From positions 47,733,308 through 47,797,307 of the forward strand of contig CM069455.1 of the NCBI GenBank assembly GCA_035610835.1: DNA of 64,000 nucleotides, given 5' to 3'. Source of the stretch: Ophiura sarsii. Lineage: Eukaryota; Echinodermata; Ophiuroidea; Amphilepidida; Ophiuridae. This document shows positions 46,276 through 57,005 of the stretch, in pieces. Each line of letters begins with the position of its first letter. The stretch's first letter is position 1. The position numbers were made by a program, and so were the translations under genes. The notes beneath the pieces are model-generated. The model was given only the letters and a program-made list of their open reading frames with translations, did no database searches and had not been told where the DNA came from.

Positions 46276-47312
46276 TCATACTATAATTTGCCGTATGTTG
46301 TATGTATGTATGTATCCATAAAGGCTCTCTCAGTTTGCAACTAAACGCCGTGAATGTTGCACTGATAAAAGATGATTATAATGCGGGTGTTATAAACTAT
46401 AAATGGCTGAAAACCGTACAGAATTGACCGAGATATGAGCAAAAGAGTAAAATCCAGGGCCTTTTCAAACTGTTTCTACGGGCCATTTGTTGATTTTTGT
46501 GCGTACTGCAACCATGTAGTTGGCGCGTAACACATAACGCGTCGTAGTGCGCCATGCAAAATTAACGCTCACGCGCACTACACCCACGCAACCCTACACA
46601 CGCGGGCGGGAAAATATTGGAGAAATACGCTGCGCTAAGGGACTTGGTTAATTTAGGCCTTGAAGGTTTATAAGCACGGGCGAGCGGGAACGGCGGAAGG
46701 GGCGGGGACTGCGGGCGAGGGACGGCAGGGGGGATGGCGAGGGGAGGCCATGAAGTAATGAGGTTTGGGAGGCAGGAGGATAATGCAGAACGCTACGGGA
46801 GTTAGTTAATTTAGGCCTTGAAGGCTTAGATAGGCCTAAGCACGCGGGGCGAGGGGAGGCCATGAAGTAATGAGGTTTGGGAGGCAGGGGGTTAATGAAG
46901 AAATGTGATACACTAACAGGGAGGGTCACGAGGTGGAAGGAAATACATGTAGTATGGTTAAAAGTATAAACCAGGGGATACAGCCTCGGCTTGGGGAGAT
47001 GGTTTAGGTTTAGTTAGGCCGTGGGTGTTGAGATAAGCACGGTGCGGGGGCGGGGGCAGAACGGGGCGAGGTTTTTTTTAATGAGGTTTGGGTGGCAGTG
47101 GGTTAAAGAATGGTTATAAATCAACTTGATTGGGGGTGGGGGTTGTAGGGGTTTATAATGCCTTTAGGAGGGAAATGATTATAAAATCAACCTTTTAAAA
47201 ACAAAATTGGGGGGGGGGGGTTGGGTTGTAGGAGGTTTATGTGGTTTCAAAGGTAGGTAATGTGGCGTAACCATCTAGCGGGGACCCGAGCGCAGCGAGG
47301 GTACGCCGCTAG
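46276..47312 (+). mobile_element. Non-autonomous Helitron, tandem copy 1
   Basis: Starts TCATACTATAATTTGCC after an A and ends ...GTACGCCGCTAG. The 5' TC, 3' CTAG and an imperfect terminal hairpin (TAGCGGGGACCCGAG against TACCCTCG...GCTA) are Helitron hallmarks. It contains a GTAT microsatellite near 46300 and a G-rich interior. No Rep/helicase gene. It is followed directly by a second copy. Confidence 0.85.
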
Positions 47313-48441
47313 TCTTACTATAATTCACCGTATGTTGTATGTATGTATGTATGTATGTATGTATCCATAAAGGCTTTCTCAGTTTGCAACTATATGCCGT
47401 GAACTTTGCACTGATAAAAGATGATTATAATGTGAGTGTTATAAGCTATAAATGGCTGAAAACCGTACAGAATTGACCGAGATATGAGCAAAATTATGGC
47501 AATTTAGGGCCTTTTCAGCCCGGCTTTTGAGACTATTTTTTACGGGCCATGTTTGTTTTTCTCTGCGTACACTGTAACCATGCAGTCGGCGCGCGGAGCA
47601 CATAACGCGTCGCAGTGCGCCATGCAAAATAAACGCGCACACGCACGCACCCCTACACACGCGGGCGGGCACTTGGAGAAATACGCTGCGTCACACGGGG
47701 TTGGTTATGGTTTAGGCCTTGGGGTTGAGATACGCCACGGGGCGGGGGCGGAGACGGGAGCGGGCGAGGACGGCTGGGCGGGCAGGGGGGGGGGGGGGGT
47801 CGGCAGCGGGTCATAAGGTAACGAAATAATGTGATTTCTGATTAAACAAAACATGATATGGTGAATCTAAATTACATAACATGGTGTCAGATGTGGGATT
47901 TGGTACTGTATGTGACACGCGGGCGGACAAATATTGGAGAAATACGCCGCGCTACGGGAGATGGTTAAAGTGAGGCCTTGGCGTTGAGATAAGCCACGGG
48001 GCGGGGAACTTAGGCCTTTGGGGTTGAGATATGCCACGGGGCGGGCGGGGGCGGTGACGAATGGTGGTTGTGTGTAATGATGTAATGTGGTTTGGGAGGC
48101 AGGGGGTTAATGAAGAAATGTGATGCTAAAATGCGTAACCGTATGCCACGGGGCGGAGGCGCGCGGGGGCGGGCGGGGCGGAGGCGGGATGGTGACGGTG
48201 GGGTACGGGAGATGGTTAAGGTTTAGGCCTTAGAGTTAAAATATGCCACGGGGCGTGGGCGGGCGGGGGGTCTTTGAATTAAAACAAAAATATTTTAAAT
48301 ATTGTTCTATTCCTATGTGTTTCGTTATAGATTTTCCAACATTTTGTGTTGTTTAATTTGTAGCATAGCCTGTAGGTGTTCTATCTGGTAGGCCCTACTC
48401 CCTAGCGGGAGAGCCCGTCCGTAGGACGGGCGTCCCGCTAG
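47313..48441 (+). mobile_element. Non-autonomous Helitron, tandem copy 2
   Basis: Begins TCTTACTATAATTCACC immediately after the CTAG of copy 1 and ends CGTCCCGCTAG followed by T. The 3' hairpin pairs GAGCCCGTCC with GGACGGGC. The first 380 bases parallel copy 1 closely, including the GTAT microsatellite; the 3' halves diverge. The A before copy 1 and the T after copy 2 fit a single A^T target. GC content is far above the surroundings. Confidence 0.85.
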
Positions 48442-48831
48442 TTATTGTAAATGGTGCTAAAACTGCTATTTATGTTTGTATGTGATATTTAATCTCTATT
48501 TGAAATGCATGCATGTATTATTTTTTCCTTATTAAATAAAAAAAACACTTGAAAATGATTGATACGTGGTCGTGACTTAAACACAAAATTCATTACATTA
48601 AAATACAAAATGACAAATTGCCAATTACCGATGTTGAAAATTGGATTACAAAGTATACGTGTACAGAGTAATGAACACGACCGATTTTAAATAATTAATT
48701 GGATAACAAATTATACGTGTACAGGGTAATCAACACGACCGATTTTAAATAATTAGTTTTTATAGTCAATAACACTTAATTAGATATGAATGGCGTGATC
48801 CGATGCTATTTCTGTAAATTCGATGTTTTAG

Positions 48832-49064
48832 CACTTCCCCCGCGGCTGTCATCTGCAGACGACAGTTCAAAATGTCAACAACAAAAATAAAAAATGTCAA
48901 CATTATTGAATTTCATCAGGATATTATTTGGAATCACCATTAGAATAAGTACAAACTTGCCTAACATTGGTTCAGTAATTCTTGAGATAATAATTTGCAA
49001 GTTGGGAAAGGTCTCTGAAAAATCTGTTTTGCATATGGTAAAACTAATAGCAGCATGGAAAGTG
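48832..49064 (+). mobile_element. CACTTTCC family TTAA MITE, copy 4
   Basis: Collinear with 34167-34400 (CTGCAGACGACA, TTGAATTTCATC, GGAATCACCAT, GTTGGGAAAGG). The right flank is TTAA; the left flank has mutated to TTTAG. Confidence 0.8.
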
Positions 49065-49442
49065 TTAATAATTCTGCTCTACTTCGGTATTATAGACCCA
49101 TTAGAAAATAGTAAAAATAGAAAATAAATTGTATTGCAAAAAGGCTTCTAGGACACTATGCAATTGCATTATTTTCTTACAGTGATGTATGTCTTTAGTA
49201 CCAATACTTTAATACACGCCATTTTGCGTCAGTAGAAATTGTATTTAATTATTGTATATGTGCCTGATTATGGATTTGTGTGATTTTTATTGTATGTAAA
49301 TTGTAACTTTTATTCTAATGTAACTCAATTCTTTTAACATTTATTATTGATATGTTTTGCTGTAAATCATTATTGGTATTTATATGTGTTGTGAGGAATA
49401 AATAATAAAACAGCAATACAAAATATTATTTTGTGCGGATTA

Positions 49443-49666
49443 TACAGGGTGTGCCAAAAAGAGTGTCCCATGTGGAACATGGTTTTTCTAGCCATTGAAA
49501 ATGTACAAATTGGACATGCAGTACTACTAATCATATTCAGCAATCTTTACTGTGTCATAAGCATTTTTTCTATTCATTTTGGAGCTTCCGTTATGAAATT
49601 ATGGCAAATCTCCTCTGGCATGTCAAATTCAGCGTTGGCCACTTTTCATGTGCAGAGAACTCTTTA
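49443..49666 (+). repeat. ACAGGGTGTG-type dispersed repeat (copy 2)
   Basis: Relative of 27771-28012, beginning TACAGGGTGTGCCAAAAAG and ending GCAGAGAACTCTTTA. The small ORFs in it are incidental. Confidence 0.7.
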
Positions 49667-50040
49667 TTAGGCCCCAAAAATGATTGTGTTGCCCTCAAGT
49701 GCCAAAAATTGCGAGGTCGGGTCGGTCGGTCGGAATTTCTACTTCTTTTTTTTAAATTTAATTTTTTAAATTTTTTTAATATTACAATCCTATATTAATA
49801 TTTTTGGTCAAGGATGCAGATTCCCCACCCCCAAAACACACATTTTATGATATTTTTTAAGTACTGGTAATCATGCTTCAAGGCTAATTTGGTTGATACA
49901 ACTATCTACCTAACTTTTTGGATAATCAGATACAGCTTTGTAGTCATTGGCATATTTTGGGGTGGCGAATTCTGCATCCTGGACCTCAACAATTACCCCC
50001 CCCCCATTAGCATGCCACGGTACATACCCATAGCAAAATA
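49667..50040. other. Non-coding, nothing recognised
   Basis: Contains a GGTCGGTCGG repeat near 49715-49735 and AT-rich sequence. No gene. Confidence 0.35.
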
Positions 50041-50049
50041 CTTGATACT

Positions 50050-50460
50050 ATCAGCTAGCTAGCCGCTAATAGAATCACATGCAAATTAGTTAGTAGCGGC
50101 TTGTTAGCCGCTACTGTTTATGCAAATTAGCAGGGTTAGCCGCTAACTAGCCGCTAATAGAATCACATGCAAATCAGTTAGTAGCGGCTAGTTAACCGCT
50201 ATTGTTTATGCAAATTCTGATAGTATTAGCAACTTGTTAGCCGCAAGTATTAGCGGCTAGTATTAGCGGCTGGCCGCTACTGTTTCCTGCTGATACTAGC
50301 AGCTAGCCGCAAGTATTATAGCAGCATAGCGGCTAGCTGCTTGTTAGCCGCTTGTTAGCCGCTAATAGAATCACATGCAAATTAGTTACTAGTGGCTTAG
50401 CGGCTAGCTAGTTGGTCACATGCAAATTAGTCACTAGCGGCCAATTGGCGGCTAGTGTCT
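50050..50460 (+). repeat. TAGCGGCTA-rich repeat with six ATGCAAAT octamers
   Basis: TAGCCGCTA/TAGCGGCTA words alternate with CACATGCAAATTAGT or TTTATGCAAATTAG. Exact octamers ATGCAAAT lie at 50079, 50120, 50167, 50208, 50375 and 50420. Units of about 85-90 bases recur. A related TAGC-rich stretch lies at 55220-55740. Confidence 0.8.
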
Positions 50461-51099
50461 TCCTGCTATCCATTTCTTACCGCCCAGCTCATTATAGCTA
50501 AGTAAAGACCGTTTTCGCTTTCCAATCATACACGAGCTAAAGTGCATTGCGAAATAAAATTTCTTGGAGGTATATAGGTATTTTTCAGAAAAGGCGCACA
50601 AGCTTCCAGAAATTGTCACTCTTTCCGCATATTTCAAACCTGCGCGGGAGAGAGACAGCTCCAGTACGCATCAGTCTTCGTTCTTTTCCGTGTAGCAACA
50701 CCAACATAACTCCAAACTTTCCATGGTGGTATTTCAAAATGGTGCCTGTTTCACGTAAAGAGATATGGCAATATATTTTGTACTTAAAATCTCCGTTATA
50801 AATATGTGTTCGCGACACACACCTCAAACGGTCTATAGGCAGTAAGTCCTTATAGGCAGATAAGTTAGTCTTGTATACTTACAGCAACTTTCCTTTCATG
50901 AAATGCAGTGTCACAAGTCAAATAGTCAAATAACAAGGAGCCTTAATCTGTTTATCACCCATCCATTTATTTTGAACACTTGACTGTCACATTCTTGAAC
51001 ATGTTTTCAACTGCATACTGTTAAATTTGCAATAATCATACTTGGTGCCAAATCTTGTCAGTTATACATGCATGACACCTCCCAAGATCATAAAACTTC
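50461..51099. other. Non-coding, nothing recognised
   Basis: Short overlapping ORFs on both strands (50452-50827) show no domain or splice context. No gene is supported. Confidence 0.35.
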
Positions 51100-51740
51100 A
51101 ATTTACAACTTAGATTAATACTAAACCAAAATAAGCTCAAAATCAATCGACCATCTTCAAAACAATATATAAATAAACTAATCAACCACTCATTTAAATA
51201 ATCGATCATCTTTATTGATGAAAAATCAATTAACAGCCAATCAATCGATCAACTAAGTAATGCATCACTCAAAAATCAATAAATCGAGGCAATTCAAAAT
51301 AATGATTCAACAAAGAACCACTCACCCAACCAAATCAATAAATCAATCTATAAACCTTCCAATTAAATGGATCAAACAATTAATGTATCAATAAAAAAAT
51401 CAAAGAATCAAAGCCATTCAAAATAAATGATGAAACAACAAACCAATACTCGAGCAAATCAATAAATCAATCCATTGAGCTTCCGATCAAACATTCAATC
51501 AATTCATTAATACCTGTCAATAAAATGTATCAATCAAATTAAACTATTTAGCAATAAATCAATCAACCAACTGACCAACCAATTAAACCATAAATAACAA
51601 ATCAATCGATCAGCTAATAAATCAAACAAAATAAATTTACTTTTTGATTCAACCATCTCAAAAATGATCAACTAATAATAAACAACCAGCCAACAAACCC
51701 AAAACAACCAATCAAATCAATATTTAATCATCCAGCTCTC
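51100..51740 (+). repeat. Cryptic AATC/TCAA simple sequence
   Basis: About 640 bases built from imperfect ATCAATCAA, AATCAATAAA and ACCAACCAA words without a fixed register, typical of slippage-derived cryptic repeat. Confidence 0.8.
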
Positions 51741-51769
51741 CAATTTCCATTGGAAGTTTAAAAACTTAA

Positions 51770-52752
51770 AGGCCCTGTCACACCATGGCGTATTGCCTAA
51801 ACGTATGCCAACGTATGCGAAATATCGAAAAATACGTTGGTGTACGTTGGTGTACGCTGATATAAGTTAGGGGTAAGTTAGGGATACGTCGTTTACGTTA
51901 AAAGCACGCTGTGAAACGATGTGAAAATTTGGAACACGTCGAGCCCGCGAAAAATAATTGAGCATGTTCAAAATTTCTCGTACTCAACGTGTGCTTAATA
52001 CGTTCTGCATATGTTCCCGATATGTTCGTGGTACGTTAGACATACGTTCACATACGCTGACATACATTAGACATACGTTCACATACGCTGACATACGTTA
52101 GAGGTACGTTACTCGTAAGTTATAGGTTGGACCTATAGATTTATCCTTCTAGATAATTTAATAGTTATCATCTAGGTTGCGTTTACTTGAACTTGAACGT
52201 ATTCGTAGCGTATGTCTGCCGTGTTCGACGTATCATCAGCGTATCCTCGGCGTACAACGAACACGTGACTTATGCCGCTGCAGAAATTGAGTTTCGTACA
52301 CGGCGGGACAAGTGTTGCCAGTTCAAGTAAACGCAGCCTAGATGATAACTATTAAAATATTTAGAAGAGTATATCTATAGGTCCAACCTATAACTTACGA
52401 CGAGTAACTTACCTCTAACGTATGTCAGCGTATGTCAACGTATGTCTAACGTATGTCAGCGTTTGTAAACGTATGTCTAACGTACCACGAACCTATCGGG
52501 AACTTATGCAGAACGTAAGTTAAGCACACGTTGAGTACGTCGAGAAATTTTGAACATGCTCAATATTTTTTTCGCGGGCTCGACGTGTTCCAAATTTTCA
52601 CAACGTATCACAGCGTGCTCTTAACGTAAACGACGTATCCCCAACTTACCCCTAACTTGTATCAGCATACACCAACGTACAGCAACGTATTTTTTCGATA
52701 TTTCGCATACGTTGTCATACGTTCAGGCGATACGCCATGGTGTGACAGGGCC
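51770..52752. mobile_element. 983-bp TTAA-flanked foldback element, copy 1
   Basis: The left end AGGCCCTGTCACACCATG and its reverse complement at the right are flanked by TTAA (51766-51769, 52753-52756). Arms of about 400 bases are imperfect inverted repeats, rich in ACGTATG/CATACGT words; the centre (about 180 bases) is unique. TTAA duplication suggests a Kolobok- or piggyBac-type mobiliser. No transposase. Confidence 0.88.
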
Positions 52753-52899
52753 TTAACGGCCTTAAAGGCCCTGTCACACCATAGCCTATCGCCTGAACGT
52801 ATGCCAACGTATACAAAAAATAGCTCGAAAATTGTCAGAGTCCAAGAACGTCCAACTTCCCAACGAATTGCAATATTTTGGTTTGTATCAATGCTAGAT

Positions 52900-52925
52900 A
52901 TTTATTTATTTATTTATTTATTTGA
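52900..52925 (-). repeat. LINE 3' tail, (AAAT)n on the minus strand
   Basis: ATTTATTTATTTATTTATTT on the plus strand is the AAAT-type tail of the minus-strand retrotransposon whose ORF ends at 53151. The 225 bases between them are its 3' UTR. Confidence 0.75.
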
Positions 52926-53150
52926 ACATACGCTTTTAAAACAGCGGCACCCGTCTACCCGACGGTGCGTTCATATACAGAAAATCACAAGATTAATACA
53001 CAATTATATACACAAATTACAAAGTTTTACCATGAGATAGATACATATTATATACAGACACAAAGTCAATCATACAAAATTGATCTGAAATTATGTCAGG
53101 CACACGTGGAAAATGGCACTATATATGTATATACATGAACAATATTAAAT

Positions 53151-54509
53151 TCAGTCGTCATTGTTTGCGCATTTCGTCTCTAATCGTGCCTTCCATGCAC
53201 GCTTGGAGAAGGACTTACAAAATTTGTCAAATACATGATAAAAGTCGTTAACATTGCTTATATTACAAAATGTGGTGTATGTACTACCTAGCATTAATTT
53301 ATATTTTACATCAAGATCGCTAGAGATAAATAGCACCCATACATCAATACCATTTAAGTCAATTAGAGCCTTTTCTAGATTATTATATTCATTAGTTCTT
53401 ATAGCATTAAGTGACATGCAAGTGAAAAGAAAGTGCTTTGTATCCTCAATACCATTATTACATAATTGACAGGTGCCATTATTATCAGGGGTCCATTTAC
53501 TCACTTTGTACTCTAATGGTAGTGTATTTGAACGAATCTTGAATTTAAGACAAGCCCCATAAAAATCAATGTTATCTAACAAGTATGTCTCCATGCCTGG
53601 AGTGTACTTAATACTCAAATAATCTGTAAGAGAGGATTTGGATTTGACATCTTCTTCCCATTCAATGTTAGATATATTATTGATCGCGCGTTTAACTGAA
53701 TTGGCCCAATGAGGATTCAATGGAGCTCTACCAGACTTCGCTGAATCAATGATGTCAATTAGGTCACACTTGTGCAAAATATTATGAATACAATATAAGA
53801 ATTTGTATCGAAGTTTAATTGGCTCAATATCCAAACTTAGCATTGTGTTAATAAGTAATTTTGGCCAGCGATGTTGCTCCATGTCAATGATACGTGCGAA
53901 ATATTTTGCTCTAAAGCCATCTTGAATTGTGGAAATTGGTGCCCATCCGAGTTCACCATAAAGTACAGCGCAAGGTGTGTTACGAGGGGCTTTCAAAATG
54001 TAACGTGCCATTTCAAGCTGAAGATTTTCAATTTTCTTTACATCTGCTTGACTACCAGGAAACCACACCGAACTTGCATAATTTATCGATGGAAGAGCTA
54101 TTGTTTTCCATAGGACATCACCATAATGTACACGATTAAAGTTATCAAAATTATTAATAATAGACTTAATATATGCAATGAGTCTGTTACCCTTTTTAAC
54201 TACTTCCTGAATATGACAATGAGCAGAGAGGTTGCGTGATATGTGAACACCTAAATACTTATATGAATCAACCTCAGATATATATTTATCACCCAAGCTC
54301 CATAACTTATTCTTATTTATGCGTTGCCCGACAATCAGAACATTAGATTTATCATTGTTAAAATTCAATTTCCAATCAATAGCAAATTTAGCAGCTAATT
54401 CGAGCATCCTTTTTAATTCATTCTCATCATTTGCAAGAAGAACCACATCGTCTGCCCAGAAAAGGCTACCAACACATATTTTCAGCCGACGTACATCAAC
54501 GTATACCAA
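53151..54509 (-). CDS. 5'-truncated LINE reverse-transcriptase ORF (452 codons, open)
   Basis: The N-terminus MVYVDV comes from the host foldback arm. LINE-derived sequence starts at about residue 7 and shows the reverse-transcriptase motif FWADDVVLLAND (residues 17-28, catalytic DD), the KYLGV thumb motif, and CQLCNNGIEDTKHFLFTC near 340-358, the cysteine/histidine knuckle of LINE C-termini. The endonuclease and the first reverse-transcriptase motifs are absent, so it cannot be active. That 452 codons remain open implies recent insertion. The clade within non-LTR elements is not determined. Confidence 0.8.
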   Translation of the reverse strand: MVYVDVRRLKICVGSLFWADDVVLLANDENELKRMLELAAKFAIDWKLNFNNDKSNVLIVGQRINKNKLWSLGDKYISEVDSYKYLGVHISRNLSAHCHIQEVVKKGNRLIAYIKSIINNFDNFNRVHYGDVLWKTIALPSINYASSVWFPGSQADVKKIENLQLEMARYILKAPRNTPCAVLYGELGWAPISTIQDGFRAKYFARIIDMEQHRWPKLLINTMLSLDIEPIKLRYKFLYCIHNILHKCDLIDIIDSAKSGRAPLNPHWANSVKRAINNISNIEWEEDVKSKSSLTDYLSIKYTPGMETYLLDNIDFYGACLKFKIRSNTLPLEYKVSKWTPDNNGTCQLCNNGIEDTKHFLFTCMSLNAIRTNEYNNLEKALIDLNGIDVWVLFISSDLDVKYKLMLGSTYTTFCNISNVNDFYHVFDKFCKSFSKRAWKARLETKCANNDD

Positions 54510-54845
54510 CTTACGAGTAACGTATGTCTAACGTATGTCAGCGTATGTCAACGTATGTCTAACGTAGCACGAACGTACATGGAATTTATGCAGAACGTAT
54601 TAAGCACACGTTGAGTACGCCGAAATTTTTTAAACATGCTCAATCATTTTTTCGCGGGCTCGACGTGTTCCAAATTTTCACAGCGTATCACAGCGTGCTC
54701 TTAGCGTAAACGACGTATCCCCAACTTACCCCTAACTTAAATCAGCGTACACCAACGTACACCAACGTACACCAACGTATTTTTGATATTTTCGCATACG
54801 TTGGCATACGTTCAGGCGATACGCCATGGTGTGACAGGGCCTTAA

Positions 54846-55219
54846 GGTTTCAAGAATTTAAGAGTTTGGATGCTAGAAAAAGGTGATTGTCTATACTGAC
54901 TAAGGTAGTACATAGCATGCATATAAACTAAAAATTTAATAAGCTTAAGCTTACTCAAAATACTGTCAATCCAGGATAAATCATTTGATAAGTATAAATC
55001 TGAATAGTCTACCTTATCAATTCTTGTAGAATATCATGCAGCTTTCATCTATAATAGGTTTATAACATTAATAGTGATAAAATAACCACAGATATCCACA
55101 CATTTCCTTAAATATAGCAGCATTCCGACACAGGCAGTCTGTCAGTTGACAGCAAATTCCAATATGGCTGCTGCAGGTTAAGAATTCAAAATGATTAGCA
55201 GCTGCTACTATATACTGTA
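54846..55219. other. Non-coding, nothing recognised
   Basis: AT-rich spacer between the foldback element and the TAGC-rich minisatellite. Confidence 0.35.
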
Positions 55220-55227
55220 CATATATT

Positions 55228-55740
55228 TTGAAGACTCAGTTAGCTGCTATCATTCTGCTACTATTAGCTAGCTGCTACCATACTCCTATGTATATTTTGA
55301 AGACTAAGTTTGCTGCTATCATTCTGCTACTATTAGCAGCTAGCTGCAACCATACTCCTATGTACATTTATAAGACTAAGTTTGCTGCTATTATTCTGCT
55401 ACTATTAGCAGCTAGCTGCTACCATACTCATATGTATATTTTGAAGACTAAGTTTGTTGCTATCATTCTGCTACTATTAGCAGCTAGCTGCTACTATTAC
55501 TCCTATGTATATTTTGAAGACTAAGTTTGCTGCTATCATTCTGTTACTATTAGCTGAAGCAGCTAGCTGCTACTAATTTAGCAGCTAGCTGCTACTATTA
55601 GCAAGAAGTTAGCAGTTAGTTGCTACCATACTGCTAATAGTAGCAGAAAGCGAGCGGCTAGCCGCTAGTTCCTGATAGGTTTAAAATCAATAGCAGCTAA
55701 CGATCGGCTAACTAGCGGCTTGTTAGCGGCTACTATTTTT
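55228..55740 (+). repeat. ~72-bp minisatellite, open in one frame
   Basis: About five units containing TTGAAGACTAAGTTTGCTGC and CTGCTACTATTAGCAGCTAG. The spacing is close to 72 bases, a multiple of three, so a 98-codon ORF with a repeating hydrophobic AAIILLLLAASC segment stays open. It has no start context or other coding sign. From about 55570 it passes into degenerate TAGCAGCTA sequence. Confidence 0.8.
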
Positions 55741-55744
55741 TTTT

Positions 55745-56273
55745 GCTATGTGTAGGATGCTATATTTTAAAGGATGTGTCCCGCAAGCACAACATAGTGC
55801 ATTATATGCTAGAAAAATAATTTACGAGCCCAAATCGCGTAGTGATCTCTCAACATGCAATTTTTAAAATTCATCGACACCGGGACTTTCAATAACCGCG
55901 TAACTTAACAATTGAATGTTGCGAGAAGGCAGTTTTTATTCGTTTTTGTCATAAGTATGATATTCTATATAATTATACAATTTTAGTTGGATAATTATTT
56001 TTCTAACATATAATTCACAATGTTGTACTTGTTGTTGGGAAACCTCCTTTAATAAGCCATAATTAGGTTCCGTATTGGGTTGACGGCTTTCCAGATTGTA
56101 GGGAGCGTATTATTACAAATACACCAGAATATTACATGAAAGTCAAAACCGCCCTGTAAAAGAGCTCGGTTAATCAAGTAGAACACAAATCCTGCCCGCG
56201 TTATCACTGTTGCTCTTTCGTTACAATATGAGTTTCTATGAAATTATTTCATTTTATTTTAAAACTAATTTAA
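55745..56273. other. Non-coding, nothing recognised
   Basis: AT-rich sequence upstream of the small secreted ORF; no promoter element stands out. Confidence 0.35.
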
Positions 56274-56576
56274 ATGATTAAAATCATTATGTTAACGTTT
56301 TGTCTGGTACATTGCTTATTTTCAAATGTTCTTTCTGTACATCAGATCAGCTCAGTCGTGATGAAGGATGAAAACACAACCAAACAAATCTACAAGCCCG
56401 AACGACCTAAAATTCGTGAATTGGAATTTGTTTCCTCAAATTGTATGTTACAATTGAAGAGTTTATTTACAAAACCAAAAAGTCCACAAAGACAGAAATG
56501 GCAGCGCAAATTGTCAAATTCCATCCAACGACGTCGACTGACGCACAACGAAGGGAGTACACGTCTCCAGCAGTGA
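56274..56576 (+). CDS. Hypothetical small secreted protein
   Basis: A 100-codon ORF with ATG start, a plausible signal peptide (IIMLTFCLVHCLFSNVLS, residues 4-21), then a basic, hydrophilic mature part ending with the basic cluster RRR near residues 86-88. One cysteine remains after the signal peptide. It does not overlap any repeat I could define. It could be a single-exon peptide precursor or a chance ORF; no family is recognised. Confidence 0.3.
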   Translation: MIKIIMLTFCLVHCLFSNVLSVHQISSVVMKDENTTKQIYKPERPKIRELEFVSSNCMLQLKSLFTKPKSPQRQKWQRKLSNSIQRRRLTHNEGSTRLQQ

Positions 56577-56650
56577 AAGTGTTAACTTTAAGAGTAGAAC
56601 TGTTATGATTGCTGGCCCAACTTTCAGCATATGTTTTCTATTTACGTGAA

Positions 56651-56984
56651 AGGTCAACATATGTTTTCTATTTACATGAAAGGTCATCCTTAAAATTGTC
56701 TCATTCCAAAGTTTGAGTTGCATAACTCCAACGGTTCTATTTTTAGAAGCACAAGGTCACAAGAAATATATGTCCATTGAGCTGTACACAAACTGGCGGG
56801 TGGTTACCCACATTTGGCAGTAATTCACCACGTTTTAGCCTACAATTTATAAATGGAACATTTCTGGCCCCTAAGATTTAACAGATAAAATGAGACAAAT
56901 ATGGGAATTCTTCTGAAAGCAAAGTATCTTGATGTGAAAAAACAATCATAGCCACAAAAGTGATCAGAACATACACCTTTAAAA
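56651..56984 (+). repeat. Dispersed repeat (copy 2 of the 19485 family)
   Basis: Collinear with 19485-19933 but without the (AAT)n insertion. Just before it, TTTTCTATTTACNTGAAAGG is directly duplicated (about 56634 and 56663). Confidence 0.75.
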
Positions 56985-57005
56985 CATAATACCAAAATGA
57001 CCATA

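Larger units (their letters stand above)
52766..54841. mobile_element. 2076-bp TTAA-flanked foldback element carrying a LINE, copy 2
   Basis: Same termini as copy 1, with TTAA at 52762-52765 and 54842-54845. The left arm is only about 50 bases (to about 52815), the right arm about 340 (from about 54500). Between them are about 80 bases of unique sequence, a (TTTA)n tail and a minus-strand LINE ORF. It is separated from copy 1 by TTAACGGCCTTAA, so the two elements sit almost back to back. Confidence 0.8.

Noticed and set aside
46648..47816. ORFs of 77-93 codons within GC-rich sequence
   Set aside because: They lie inside the non-autonomous Helitrons, are low-complexity, and show no Rep, helicase or other domain.
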